A program made the position numbers and the translations under genes. This document shows, in pieces, positions 8,311-17,053 of a stretch of DNA of 64,000 nucleotides (position 1 is its first letter; each line of letters starts with the position of its first letter). The DNA is from Streptomyces blattellae. GTDB taxonomy: Bacteria > Actinomycetota > Actinomycetes > Streptomycetales > Streptomycetaceae. The notes beneath the pieces are model-generated. The model made no database searches. It saw only the letters and a program-made list of their open reading frames with translations, and was not told where the DNA came from. The stretch covers positions 62,001 to 126,000 of the forward strand of contig NZ_WJBG01000120.1 in assembly GCF_009709555.1 (NCBI RefSeq), given 5' to 3'.

Positions 8311-8483
8311 CATGCCGGGCGGGGACGAGGCACGGATGGGGCCGTGCCCGCGCTCGGGGAGCACACCGAGGCGTTGCTGCGTGCCGTGGGGATGACGGAC
8401 GAGGAGATCGCAGCGTTGCGCCGGGACGGTGTGGCGGCCTGAGCGCGGGCCTTGAGGAACGGTCCCGAGAAGCGCGGTGTCGC

Positions 8484-8753
8484 TCAGCGCCCGCCGAACA
8501 GCGAACGGCGCAGCCGGCGCAGTGGCGCGAAGAGCGAGACCCGGCTCACCCTCTTGCCCCGGTCGCTGCGCTGCTGCGGGGTGTCTCGTGCGGTGATCTC
8601 GCGCATCAGCGAGGTCGCCTCGGCTGCCTCCGTCTGCGGTACGGCAGGGCCTGCCAGCACCGAGAGATGGCGGTCGAGGCGCGAACTGGTCGCGCCGCTC
8701 CCGCAGGTGATCGCAGGGACCCTCGCCCTGCTGCGCACTGTTATCTGTTCCAT
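8484..8753 (-). CDS. Small conserved Streptomyces protein, unknown function
   Basis: 89 residues starting MEQITVRSRARVPAITCGSG at the ATG at 8753, behind the ribosome-binding sequence GGTGGGGAGTGAC. The middle (TSSRLDRHLSVL) and end (EATSLMREITARDT, VSLFAPLRRLRRSLFGGR) are polar and strongly basic, with a possible C-terminal amphipathic helix. I recall similar short proteins in other Streptomyces but no assigned function. It lies downstream of and parallel to the sigma/anti-sigma pair, 126 bases away, and may be a third member of that transcription unit. Confidence 0.6.
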   Translation of the reverse strand: MEQITVRSRARVPAITCGSGATSSRLDRHLSVLAGPAVPQTEAAEATSLMREITARDTPQQRSDRGKRVSRVSLFAPLRRLRRSLFGGR

Positions 8754-8879
8754 GTCACTCCCCACCCGTACGAGTCCACCCGGCCCGGGCAGGGTAACCC
8801 TATCGCCCCCATGGGGCACTCGTGTATCGCGGTCACAGGATTCACCTTCCCCGTAAGGGGGTTGACGACTCGTCCCCGG

Positions 8880-9704
8880 TTACTCTCCGAATCCAACCGA
8901 ATTCAGGGCGAGTTGGACAACGGGCTGGGTAGTGGGCTGCTCCGACCCTCCGTCGGGCTCCACGGTCACCGCCAGTGATGTCGCGGACTTCTCCAGACCG
9001 GACGCGACCAAGGGCGTGTCACCGTCGAACAGCCCGAGGGAGAGTGGTTGCACATCGGGGCGCATGAGCCAGAGTTGGTGCACACTGCCGCTCGGCAGGT
9101 CGCCGTAGCCGCTGAGAGTGACCACCGCGCTCCCCTCGGAAGCGGAGGCGACGACTCCGATACTTCGGCCCTGGGCGTCCTGTCCGGTGCTCGCGCGCGC
9201 GTCCGGCGCCGCGAGAACGTGGGCGATCTCACGCGCCTGCGCCCGCTGGGCGTCCAGCTCGTCCTGCGTCCGGCCGGCCTGCACGGCGAAGAGCGAGGCG
9301 ACGACCAGGGCCGCGGCGGCCGTCGCGGTGGCGACGGGCGCGAAGAGGGGGCGCGTCCTGCGCGCACGGGCGCGCGCGGGCGGCGGCTGGGTGCCCCAGA
9401 CGTGCGGCGGCAGCTGCGGCGTACGCGCGCGTGCCGGTTCGGGCTGCGCGGCGGGTTCCTGGGGAGTCGTGCGTACGGCGGCCAGGACCCGGTCGCGCAT
9501 CGCAGCCGGCGCGGGCGCGGCCGTGGACCAGGCGAGGCGGACGGCGTCCTCGGTGAGGGCGCGTACCTCGGCGGCACACAGGGGGCAGTCGTCAAGGTGC
9601 TTCTCGAAGCGCACGCGTTCCGCCGGTTCCAGGGCGTCCAGGGCATAGGGGGCGGCCAGGGAGTGCAGGTCCTCGCGGCGCAGCAGTCGGTCGAGGATGC
9701 TCAT
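8880..9704 (-). CDS. rskA: RskA-family membrane anti-sigma factor
   Basis: 274 residues. The cytoplasmic N-terminus carries the zinc-binding anti-sigma motif H-x3-C-x2-C (KHLDDCPLCAAEV, about residues 40-52), which holds the sigma factor inactive. One membrane helix follows at about residues 126-147 (PVATATAAAALVVASLFAVQ). The extracytoplasmic RskA domain contains VVTLSGYGDLPSGSVHQLWL and SLAVTVEPDGGSEQPT. Its ATG overlaps the sigma gene's stop (ATGA), implying translational coupling, with GGGAGGTG as ribosome-binding site. By family knowledge, release of the sigma factor would follow regulated proteolysis of this protein. Confidence 0.88.
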   Translation of the reverse strand: MSILDRLLRREDLHSLAAPYALDALEPAERVRFEKHLDDCPLCAAEVRALTEDAVRLAWSTAAPAPAAMRDRVLAAVRTTPQEPAAQPEPARARTPQLPPHVWGTQPPPARARARRTRPLFAPVATATAAAALVVASLFAVQAGRTQDELDAQRAQAREIAHVLAAPDARASTGQDAQGRSIGVVASASEGSAVVTLSGYGDLPSGSVHQLWLMRPDVQPLSLGLFDGDTPLVASGLEKSATSLAVTVEPDGGSEQPTTQPVVQLALNSVGFGE

Positions 9705-10243
9705 GCGACACCTCCCAGGCATGCGCGCAGCCGGGTCAGTCCGTCGCGCATTCTGGTCTTGACGGTACCGAGCGGCAGGGAGAGCTGCTCGGCCACCTCA
9801 CGGTACGTAAGCCCGTCGTAGTAGGCGAGGGTGACGGACTGGCGCTGGAGGTCGGTGAGGCGGCCCAGGCAGCGGCGCACCGACTCGCGTTCCAGTCCGG
9901 CCTCGACCTCCTCGGAGACCTGGTCGAAGGCGGGGCTGTGGGAGCGGCGGGCCTCACGCACCTCGCGTTCGCCGGCCGCGCGGGCGCTGCGCACCCGGTC
10001 CACGGCGCGGCGGTGGGCGAGGGTGAGGACCCAGGACAGGGCGCTGCCCCGGCCGGGGTCGAACCGCGCGGCGGACCGCCAGAGTTCGAGCAGCACCTCC
10101 TGTGACACCTCCTCGGACTGCGCCGGGTCGCGTACGACTCGCTTGACGAGCCCGTACACCGGCCCGGCGACCAGTCCGTACAGCTCCTCGAAGGCTTTCT
10201 GGTCGCCCCCCGCCACGAGCACCAGAAGCTCGTCCGCCTCCAC
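9701..10243 (-). CDS. sigK: ECF RNA polymerase sigma factor, SigK-like
   Basis: 180 residues from the GTG at 10243 (VEADELLVLVAGGDQKAF). Region 2 (about 18-85) contains FEELYGLVAGPVYGLVKRVV, SEEVSQEVLLELWRSAARF and SWVLTLAHRRAVDRVRSARA. Region 4 (about 118-175) contains LTDLQRQSVTLAYYDGLTYR and EVAEQLSLPLGTVKTRMRDG, the -35 binding helix-turn-helix. This is the SigK-type ECF group that works with RskA anti-sigma factors, and the partner gene overlaps its stop. An ATG at 10294 gives 17 more residues and sits behind GGAGGTG, so the exact start is open. It is divergent from the DUF4331 operon, an obvious candidate target. Confidence 0.88.
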   Translation of the reverse strand: MEADELLVLVAGGDQKAFEELYGLVAGPVYGLVKRVVRDPAQSEEVSQEVLLELWRSAARFDPGRGSALSWVLTLAHRRAVDRVRSARAAGEREVREARRSHSPAFDQVSEEVEAGLERESVRRCLGRLTDLQRQSVTLAYYDGLTYREVAEQLSLPLGTVKTRMRDGLTRLRACLGGVA

Positions 10244-10448
10244 CCGCTGCCCCTCTCTACGGCCGCACGGGGCCGATCCCGTCCCACCAGGCATTCGCAA
10301 CGAACACACCTCCGGATGGGGTTACGGATCAGCGTGCCCAAAACGCCAGTCCAGCGGAGGGAAATTTCGTTTTTGGATTCGACCAATCCGCCCCGCCACC
10401 GGCATCGAATCCTCGTGCGTCAGGCAAGTTGGACTGAGGACGGACGGC

Positions 10449-11984
10449 ATGACACCTATCTCCAGGAGCGGCGTGGGCGCGCGGAGCGTCGCGACCCTCA
10501 TATGTGGTGCGCTGGCCGCCGGGGGGCTCGCAGCCGCCGGCGTGGCCACGCTGGAACCGGGGGCGGCCTCCGCCTCCAGCCACCGGGAGGCCCCGCTGAT
10601 CTCGGGGACTCCGCAGTACGACAACACGGACCTGTACGCGTTCGTCAGCCCGGACAAGCCGGACACGACGACGATCGTCGCGAACTGGATTCCGTTCGAG
10701 GAGCCCGCGGGCGGGCCGAACTTCTACCAGTTCGCCGAGGACGCGCAGTACGACATCCACATCGACAACAACGGCGACGCCCAGGGCGAGCTGCTGTACC
10801 GCTACACCTTCAAGACGCACATCAAGAACGAGAAGTCGTTCCTGTACAACACCGGCGCGGTGGAGAGCCTGGACGACCCCGACCTGAACATCACGCAGAC
10901 GTACGACATCGATCTGCTGCGGCTGGAGAACCAGCATCTGGTGTCGAAGACGAAGGTCGCGGACGACGTTCCGGTGGCCCCGTCCAACGTCGGCAAGGCG
11001 TCGATGCCGGACTACGCCAAGCTGCGCGAGCAGGCCGTGTACGAACTGGCGGGCGGCTCCACCACGTTCGCCGGTCAGGCGGACGACCCGTTCTTCGCGG
11101 ACCTGCGCGTCTTCGACCTGCTGTACGGCGGGAACCTCTCCGAGGTCGGCAACGACACGCTCAAGGGCTACAACGTCAACTCCATCGCCCTGCAGGTCCC
11201 GACGCACATGATCACCGAGTCGCCGGACCAGCCGATCGTGGGTATCTGGTCGACGACCCAGCGCAAGAACGCGCAGGGGGACTTCGAGCAGGTGTCGCGG
11301 CTCGGCAGCCCGCTGGTGAACGAGGTCGTCAACCCGCTGGAGGACAAGGACACGTTCAACGCGTCCGCGCCGTGGGACGACGCGCAGTTCCTGGAGAACG
11401 TGACCAACCCGGAACTGCCGAAGCTCATCGAGGGGATCTACAAGATCCCGGCGCCCGACGAGCCGCGCAACGACCTCGTGGACGTCTACCTCAAGGGCGT
11501 CGAGGGACTCAACCAGCCGCCGAACGTACGCGCGGCGGAAGAACTGCGTCTCAACACCTCGATCGAGCCGGCCGCCAAACCGAAGCGGCTCGGTGTCCTC
11601 GACGGCGACAACGCGGGCTTTCCGAACGGGCGTCGGCTGACCGACGACGTGATCGACGCCTCCCTGCAGGTCGTCGAGGGTGAGCTGGTCGGGGCCGCGA
11701 ACGACTTGGGCGACGCGGTCAACAAGAACGACAAGGACTTCGAGCACGCCTTCCCGTACGTCGCCCTGCCGACGGAGGGTTCGCGCGGTCCGCTCGCCAA
11801 GGGCACGAGCGGCGACAACGACGTCCGCAGCCAGCTGGGCGACGCGCTGCAGCCCGCGGGTACCGCCGGTGGTTCCGAGGACACCACGCTGATCGCCGCC
11901 TCGGCGGGTGCCGGCGCGGCCGGGATCCTGCTGATCGGAGCGGGGCTGATGTGGTGGCGGCGGATGCGGGAGCGGGCGTACTAG
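10449..11984 (+). CDS. Secreted DUF4331 protein with C-terminal membrane anchor
   Basis: 511 residues. An N-terminal signal sequence (about 1-44, GARSVATLICGALAAGGLAA) precedes the family signature SSHREAPLISGTPQYDNTDL. Then follow YAFVSPDKPDTTTIVANWIP, YDIHIDNNGDAQGELLYRYT and, near the end, RRLTDDVIDASLQVVEGEL. A hydrophobic segment (AGAGAAGILLIGAGLMWW) and a WRRMRER tail form a C-terminal membrane anchor, so the domain is displayed outside the cell. The biochemical role of DUF4331 is unknown. It heads a unit with a TPR membrane protein and a NicO-type metal exporter and is divergent from the SigK-like gene, suggesting a cell-envelope or metal-linked response. Confidence 0.85.
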   Translation: MTPISRSGVGARSVATLICGALAAGGLAAAGVATLEPGAASASSHREAPLISGTPQYDNTDLYAFVSPDKPDTTTIVANWIPFEEPAGGPNFYQFAEDAQYDIHIDNNGDAQGELLYRYTFKTHIKNEKSFLYNTGAVESLDDPDLNITQTYDIDLLRLENQHLVSKTKVADDVPVAPSNVGKASMPDYAKLREQAVYELAGGSTTFAGQADDPFFADLRVFDLLYGGNLSEVGNDTLKGYNVNSIALQVPTHMITESPDQPIVGIWSTTQRKNAQGDFEQVSRLGSPLVNEVVNPLEDKDTFNASAPWDDAQFLENVTNPELPKLIEGIYKIPAPDEPRNDLVDVYLKGVEGLNQPPNVRAAEELRLNTSIEPAAKPKRLGVLDGDNAGFPNGRRLTDDVIDASLQVVEGELVGAANDLGDAVNKNDKDFEHAFPYVALPTEGSRGPLAKGTSGDNDVRSQLGDALQPAGTAGGSEDTTLIAASAGAGAAGILLIGAGLMWWRRMRERAY

Positions 11985-12036
11985 GCGCTCCGCGGGAGGT
12001 GCCGCGACCGGCCGTCGAGCAACTGCGGTGCCGTCG

Positions 12037-12076
12037 TGGCTGGTCGCGCAGTTCCCCGCGCCCCTCTCGGGGCACT
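12037..12076. repeat. Dispersed repeat between the DUF4331 and TPR genes
   Basis: The sequence GGCTGGTCGCGCAGTTCCCC followed by GCCCC-TCTC-GGGGC (12060-12073) is a variant of the repeat at 6470-6545. I recall such sequences as very common between Streptomyces genes. It lies inside the presumed operon and could fold into a small mRNA hairpin. Confidence 0.5.
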
Positions 12077-12185
12077 GCTCTCCCCCCCACCCCAATAGCT
12101 GGCGCGGCCCGCTCGTACCCATCCCCCACGGCGCGGGCCGCGCCGCTTCACCTCACCACTTCCTTCATACGACCGAGGAGAGGTC

Positions 12186-13664
12186 ATGTCCCCGCGTTCG
12201 AACGACAGCGAGCCTCCTGAGCCGCCGGAGGCCGGGCCCGAGCCCTCTGCCACAGAGACCGGGGAGGCTCCGGAGGCTGCGCAGGTCGACGAGCGGGTGG
12301 CCGCCGTTCGACGGATCACGGCGGCCGGACGGCGTTGGCGGGCCGCCCAACTAGCGGGCTGCGCCGCCATGTTGGCGGTCGCCATGACCGCCGGTGCGAT
12401 CGCGTTCGGGGCCGTGCGGGACGACGCGGGCCAGAGCATCGCCTCCGTGCCCGCCGCCATGTCGCCGGCGCTGCTGTCCAGCGGTGATCTCGACGCGAGC
12501 ATCACCTCGCTGCAGGACCATCTCCGCGCCCAGCCAAAGGACTTCGGAAGCTGGGCCACCCTCGGGCTCGCCTATGTCGAGCAGGCGCGGACGAAGGGCG
12601 ACCCCTCGCGCTATCCGCAGGCCGAGCGGGCGCTGAAGCGGTCCCTGGAGCTTGCGGCCGACAACGACCAGGCCCTGGCGGGGCGTGCCGCGCTCGCCGC
12701 CGCCCGGCATGACTTCGGCGACGCGCTGAGCTACGCCGACCGGGCGCTGAAGCAGAACCCCTACAACGAGCGCGCCCTGTCCTCCCGCGTCGACGCCCTG
12801 GTCGAACTCGGCCGGTACGCCGACGCGTCGAAGGCCGCCGACACCGCCGACTCCCGGCGCCCAGGGATCCCCGTCTTCAGCCGGTACGCGTATGTGCGCG
12901 AGCTGCGCGGCGACGTACGGACCGCTCAGCGGGTGCTGGAGCAGGCCCTCAACTCCGCCACCGCGCCCGGAGACGTGGCGTACGTCGCGACGCAGCTCGG
13001 TCAACTCGCCTGGAACCAGGGCGACTACGAGACGGCGCTGGAGCACTTCGGCCGCGCGCTCGCCGCCGACGAGGAATACCTCCCCGCGCTGGAGGGCCGC
13101 GCCCGCGCGCAGGCCGCGAGCGGTGACCGGGCCGGCGCGATCAAGGGGATGGAGCAGGTCGTGGCGCGGTATCCGCTGCCCGGCCCGCTCGTCGTCCTGG
13201 GTGAGCTGTACGAGGCGCGTGGCGCCGACGGGGACCGGGCGAAGGCGAACGACCAGTACGCCCTCGTCGACGCCTGGACCGCGCTCGCCCGCGCCAACGG
13301 CGTCAACGCCGACCTCGACACCGCGCTCGCCGCCGCCGACCACGGCGACGCCGAGTCCGCGCTGCGCGCGGCCCGCGCCGAGTGGGACCGCCGGCAGACC
13401 GTGCACACCGCGGACGCCCTCGCCTGGGCCCTGCACCGGAACGGCCGGGACGAGGAAGCCCTCGCGTACGCGCGCCGCGCCACCGCGACCGGGTACCGCA
13501 ATGCCGCGTTCCTCTACCACCGCGGCATGATCGAGCAGGCCACCGGCAACGCCGAGGACGCCCGTTCCTCCCTCACGTCGGCCCTGGAGCTGAACCCCGC
13601 CTTCTCGCCGCTGGGCGCACGGGAGGCCCGTACGGCGCTCAAGGACCTGGAGGCGGCCCTGTGA
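12186..13664 (+). CDS. Membrane-anchored tetratricopeptide-repeat protein
   Basis: 492 residues. The acidic, Pro/Glu-rich cytoplasmic start (about 1-45) is followed by one membrane helix at about residues 54-76 (LAGCAAMLAVAMTAGAIAFG). The rest is a helical repeat array of TPR type: WATLGLAYVEQARTKGDPSR, QALAGRAALAAARHDFGDAL, YADRALKQNPYNERALSSRV, LGQLAWNQGDYETALEHFGR. It is probably a scaffold outside the membrane that binds partner proteins. GAGGAGAGG precedes the ATG. Its stop overlaps the ATG of the downstream exporter gene (TGATG), a sign of coupled translation and likely physical association. Confidence 0.85.
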   Translation: MSPRSNDSEPPEPPEAGPEPSATETGEAPEAAQVDERVAAVRRITAAGRRWRAAQLAGCAAMLAVAMTAGAIAFGAVRDDAGQSIASVPAAMSPALLSSGDLDASITSLQDHLRAQPKDFGSWATLGLAYVEQARTKGDPSRYPQAERALKRSLELAADNDQALAGRAALAAARHDFGDALSYADRALKQNPYNERALSSRVDALVELGRYADASKAADTADSRRPGIPVFSRYAYVRELRGDVRTAQRVLEQALNSATAPGDVAYVATQLGQLAWNQGDYETALEHFGRALAADEEYLPALEGRARAQAASGDRAGAIKGMEQVVARYPLPGPLVVLGELYEARGADGDRAKANDQYALVDAWTALARANGVNADLDTALAAADHGDAESALRAARAEWDRRQTVHTADALAWALHRNGRDEEALAYARRATATGYRNAAFLYHRGMIEQATGNAEDARSSLTSALELNPAFSPLGAREARTALKDLEAAL

Positions 13665-15397
13665 TGAGCCCCCGTCGTCTGTGCGCCTCCGGCGCGGCCG
13701 TTCTGACGGGCGTCTGTGCGCTCGTGCTCGTCCCCTCCGGAGCCGCGAGCGCGCACCCCCTCGGCAACTTCACCGTCAACCGCTACGACGGCCTCGTCGC
13801 CGCACCCGGCGAACTCCGGGTCCGTCATGTCGAGGACCTGGCGGAGATCCCGGCGACCCAGGCCAAGCCCGGCATCGAGAAGGCGGGCATGGCCGACTGG
13901 GCCCGGCAGCGGTGCGCTTCGGCCGCGCGGGACAGCGAGGTCACCGTCGGGGGACGCGCTGTCGGCCTCACCGTCGCCGAGAGCGACGCACGCGTGCGGC
14001 CCGGACAGGCGGGGCTCGACACGCTGCGGGTGGAGTGCCGGCTGACCGCGCCGCTCCCCGAACGCGACACGCTCACCCTCGGCTTCCGCAGCGCGGGCGC
14101 CGGGTCCGGCCCCGGCTGGCGTGAGATCACGGCACGCGGTGACCGTATGACGCTCACCGCGTCGGACGTCCCGGCGGAGTCGAGCTCCCGGGAACTGACC
14201 GAGTACCCCGAGGAATTGCTCTCCTCTCCCGCCGACACCGCCACCGCGGCGCTGGACATACGATCCGGCGGCCCCGCCCTCACCGAGGACCGGCAGGAAG
14301 CCCCGGCCTCCTCCGTGCTGCCGCGCGGCGCCGACCGCTGGACCCGTGCCCTGGACTCCCTCGTCGCCCGCCACGACCTCACGCTCGGCTTCGCCGCGCT
14401 GGCCCTGGTCATCGCGGTCGGCCTCGGCGCGATGCACGCCCTCGCCCCGGGCCACGGCAAGACCCTCATGGCCGCGACGGCGGCGGCGCACGGCGGCCGG
14501 GCCCGCCTCAGGAACGTCCTCCCCCTCGCCGCGTCGGTCACGGTCACCCACACCCTCGGCGTGGTCGCCCTCGGCCTCCTCGTCACGGCCGGTTCGGCGG
14601 CGACGCCCTCGGTGATCGCCTGGCTGGGCATCGCGAGCGGCGCGCTGGTGATCGCGGCGGGCGCGAATCTCGTACGACGGGCCTGGCGCAACCGGCGCCA
14701 TACGCACGGACATGGACACCCGCACGACCACACACACGACCACGACCACACGCACGGACACACCCATGACCACCCGCACCCGCACCCGCACCCGCACCCG
14801 CACCCGCACCCGCACCCGCACCCGCACGACCACGACCACGACCACCAACCCGACAAGCCCCCCGCCCGCCAACTCGTCCTGGCCGGTGCGGCATCCGCGT
14901 CGCCCTCAACACACGCTCACCCGCACGCCCACGAGCACCATCACGACCACCCCCACACCCACCCCCACCCCCACCCCCACCCCCACCCCCACAGCCCCTC
15001 ACACACCGTCGAGCACACCCACGGCGGCTTCACCCACACCCACTCCACCGCCCCCACCCTCCGCGGCACGATCCTCCTCGGCTTCGCCGGTGGACTCGTG
15101 CCCAGTCCTTCGGCCGTCGTCGTGCTCGTCGGTGCCGCCGCTCTCGGCAAGGCCTGGTTCGGGCTGTTGCTCGTCGTCGCGTACGGCGCCGGGCTCGCCC
15201 TGACGCTCACCGCGGCCGGGTTCGCGGTCGTCAGGCTGGGCGGCCGAGTGACCCGGATGCTGGACAAGGGCCCCCGCTGGACCGCAAACCCGACAATTAC
15301 CCTGCTACGCAGGACCGCACCGCTGCTGTCCGCGTTCGTGGTCGTGGCGCTCGGGATCGGATTGCTTGTCAGGGGGGCGGCATCCGTACTTGGCTGA
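13664..15397 (+). CDS. NicO/RcnA-type nickel-cobalt exporter with giant His-rich loop
   Basis: 577 residues. The signal peptide is cut before HPLGNFTVNRYDGL (H31), an N-terminal external domain reaches to about residue 225, then a NicO-type membrane domain begins. The conserved block GAMHALAPGHGKTLMAA (about 255-271) and VTVTHTLGVVALGLLV are hallmarks. Between membrane segments lies a cytoplasmic or loop region (346-460) extraordinarily rich in His as HTHGHGHPHDH and repeated PH units, well placed to bind Ni2+, Co2+ or Zn2+. The DNA there is nearly pure CACCCG/CACCCC repeat, so its length may vary. The final membrane part contains GFAGGLVPSPSAVVVLVGAA. It is coupled to the TPR gene and is third in the DUF4331 unit. 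Direction of transport is inferred from RcnA-like family members. Confidence 0.85.
   Translation: MSPRRLCASGAAVLTGVCALVLVPSGAASAHPLGNFTVNRYDGLVAAPGELRVRHVEDLAEIPATQAKPGIEKAGMADWARQRCASAARDSEVTVGGRAVGLTVAESDARVRPGQAGLDTLRVECRLTAPLPERDTLTLGFRSAGAGSGPGWREITARGDRMTLTASDVPAESSSRELTEYPEELLSSPADTATAALDIRSGGPALTEDRQEAPASSVLPRGADRWTRALDSLVARHDLTLGFAALALVIAVGLGAMHALAPGHGKTLMAATAAAHGGRARLRNVLPLAASVTVTHTLGVVALGLLVTAGSAATPSVIAWLGIASGALVIAAGANLVRRAWRNRRHTHGHGHPHDHTHDHDHTHGHTHDHPHPHPHPHPHPHPHPHPHDHDHDHQPDKPPARQLVLAGAASASPSTHAHPHAHEHHHDHPHTHPHPHPHPHPHSPSHTVEHTHGGFTHTHSTAPTLRGTILLGFAGGLVPSPSAVVVLVGAAALGKAWFGLLLVVAYGAGLALTLTAAGFAVVRLGGRVTRMLDKGPRWTANPTITLLRRTAPLLSAFVVVALGIGLLVRGAASVLG
14771..14826 (+). repeat. 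CACCCG hexanucleotide tandem repeat in the exporter gene
   Basis: About nine consecutive CACCCG units encode the run of His-Pro dipeptides in the NicO-type exporter. Being a multiple of three, slippage would lengthen or shorten the His loop without breaking the frame. Confidence 0.9.
14948..14993 (+). repeat. CACCCC-type tandem repeat in the exporter gene
   Basis: A second run of roughly seven CACCCC/CACACC units encodes another His-Pro stretch of the same loop (residues about 429-443). It differs in third base from the first array, so the two probably expanded separately. Confidence 0.85.
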
Positions 15398-15451
15398 GCT
15401 ACGTTCGGGAAGGATGAGGAGAATCAGCGCGGATGCGAATGGGGGGCGCCC

Positions 15452-17053
15452 GTGTCCGAAGAACCGGGCAGTGAACGTGTGATCGCGGGCCGCTACCGTC
15501 TGCTGTCCCCGCTCGGCGCGGGCGGCATGGGGACGGTGTGGCGGGCCCGCGACGAGGTGCTGCACCGCGAGGTCGCCGTGAAGGAGGTGCGCGCGCCCGC
15601 GGGGTTGCCGACGTCGGAGGTCGAGCGGATGTACGCCCGGCTGGAGCGTGAGGCGTGGGCGGCGGCGCGGGTCGCCAACCGCAATGTGGTGACGGTGTTC
15701 GACGTGGCCTCGGACGGCGGCCGGCCGTGGATCGTGATGGAGCTGATCCGCGGGGTGTCGCTGGCGGACCAGTTGGATGCGGAGGGGCCGTTGCCGCCGC
15801 AGCGTGCCGCGCACATCGGCGCGGAGGTGCTGGCCGCGCTGCGAGCCGCGCACTCCGCCGGGGTGCTGCACCGGGATGTGAAGCCGGGCAACGTGCTGCT
15901 GTCGAACGACGGGCGGGTCGTACTGACCGACTTCGGCATCGCCACGGTCGAGGGCAGTTCGGCGCTGACCATGACCGGGGAGGTCATCGGCTCGCCCGAG
16001 TTCCTGGCACCGGAGCGGGCGCTGGGCCGCACGCCGGGTCCGGAGTCAGACCTGTGGTCGCTGGGCGTGCTGCTGTACGCGGCGGTGGAGGGCAACTCCC
16101 CGTTTCGCCAGAACACCCCGCTCAGCACTCTGCGGGCGATCGTGGACGAAGAACTGCCGCCGCCGCGCCGGGCCGGTCCGCTCGCAGGCGTGATCGAGGG
16201 GCTGCTGCGCAAGGACCCGGCCGAGCGGCTGCCGGCGGACCGGGCGGAGCAGGATCTGCGGCTGATCGGAGCGGGAGGCACTCCGCGCGCGGAGAGACCT
16301 CCCGCGGCCCCCTACACACCGACGCTCGCGGCCCGGCCGCAGCAGCCGCCCACTCCGCCGCCCACCCAGCCGCCCCCCTACACCCAGCCCGTCATCGCCC
16401 CGGCGACCACCACCGCGACCCGGGAACCCGACCGCAACCGCCGCGCCGCCATCGCCATCGTCGCGGGCCTCGCCGCCATCGTGCTGGCCCTGGCCGGGCT
16501 GACGTACGCCCTGCTGAACGGGGAGGACGACGGGGGCGACACCGGAAGCGGCAGCACCACCAGCCAGACCAGCGAGGGCAGTTCACCGGGCGACGACGGC
16601 AACGCGGCCGGCGGGGTTTCGAGCCCGGCACAGACGCCGGGCGACGGCGGGACCTCGGCCGAGTCCCAGCAGTCCGTGCAGGTCACCTTGGCGGGAGCGA
16701 ACACGGAGTACTCCGGGGCGTGTCCGCCGTCGAACGACGAGGCGCCCGCGTTCACCGCGACCATCACGGTCGGGCAGTTGCCGGCCGAGGTGAGCTATCG
16801 CTGGGTGTCCCGGGACGGCGAGGTGATGGATTCCGGCTGGAAGACGCTGTCGTTCCCCGAAGGCGGCTCGCGGAGCCAGCAGGACCGCGCGTTCGTGACG
16901 ACGTACGACGACAGCGGGACCTTCCGGAACGAGATCAGTGTCGAGGTGCGCGACCCGGTGCGGACCACGTCCAACTCGGTCGCGTTCTCGGTGACATGTG
17001 AAGGGGAGAGCCCGACGGACGGGGCCTCCCCTTCGCCTACGGCCTCTTACTAG
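15452..17053 (+). CDS. Membrane Ser/Thr protein kinase (PknB-like)
   Basis: 533 residues. The kinase domain spans about 12-270: glycine loop LGAGGMGTVW (21-30), ATP-anchoring K44 in VAVKEV, catalytic HRDVKPGN (D142, N147), and the DFG at 160-162, followed by GSPEFLAPERA. A Pro/Thr-rich juxtamembrane stretch leads to one membrane helix (332-356). The outside part (about 357-533) starts with a Gly/Ser/Asp linker and ends in an Ig-like or PASTA-free domain with ACPPSNDEAPAFTATITVGQ and YRWVSRDGEVMDSGWKTL. So it is a receptor-type kinase with an unusual sensor domain. The GTG at 15452 is used. It converges with the SGNH esterase gene over a shared terminator. Confidence 0.92.
   Translation: MSEEPGSERVIAGRYRLLSPLGAGGMGTVWRARDEVLHREVAVKEVRAPAGLPTSEVERMYARLEREAWAAARVANRNVVTVFDVASDGGRPWIVMELIRGVSLADQLDAEGPLPPQRAAHIGAEVLAALRAAHSAGVLHRDVKPGNVLLSNDGRVVLTDFGIATVEGSSALTMTGEVIGSPEFLAPERALGRTPGPESDLWSLGVLLYAAVEGNSPFRQNTPLSTLRAIVDEELPPPRRAGPLAGVIEGLLRKDPAERLPADRAEQDLRLIGAGGTPRAERPPAAPYTPTLAARPQQPPTPPPTQPPPYTQPVIAPATTTATREPDRNRRAAIAIVAGLAAIVLALAGLTYALLNGEDDGGDTGSGSTTSQTSEGSSPGDDGNAAGGVSSPAQTPGDGGTSAESQQSVQVTLAGANTEYSGACPPSNDEAPAFTATITVGQLPAEVSYRWVSRDGEVMDSGWKTLSFPEGGSRSQQDRAFVTTYDDSGTFRNEISVEVRDPVRTTSNSVAFSVTCEGESPTDGASPSPTASY

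Larger units (their letters stand above)
7745..8442 (+). pseudogene. CaiB/BaiF (class III) CoA-transferase, decayed 3' remnant
   Basis: Only the last half of a roughly 400-residue formyl-CoA-transferase-family protein is present. The first frame reads TGRGGPVEVSMPEALA up to 7802. A 31-base palindromic insertion (7803-7833) then shifts the frame, and the protein resumes at 7834 with GHPLHHVMHDGTAPARTGLA, followed by VLLSVQNDREWRRLAEQVLE and PELGTDPAYATNAARVAHRE, all typical of the family. A second element (8266-8310) has landed in frame near the C-terminus. The N-terminal CoA-binding half with the catalytic Asp is missing. It cannot be a working transferase. Confidence 0.75.

Noticed and set aside
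14771..14993. Regular short repeats as a CRISPR array
   Set aside because: The units are contiguous hexanucleotides without spacers and lie inside a coding sequence for a His-rich loop. No cas genes are present.
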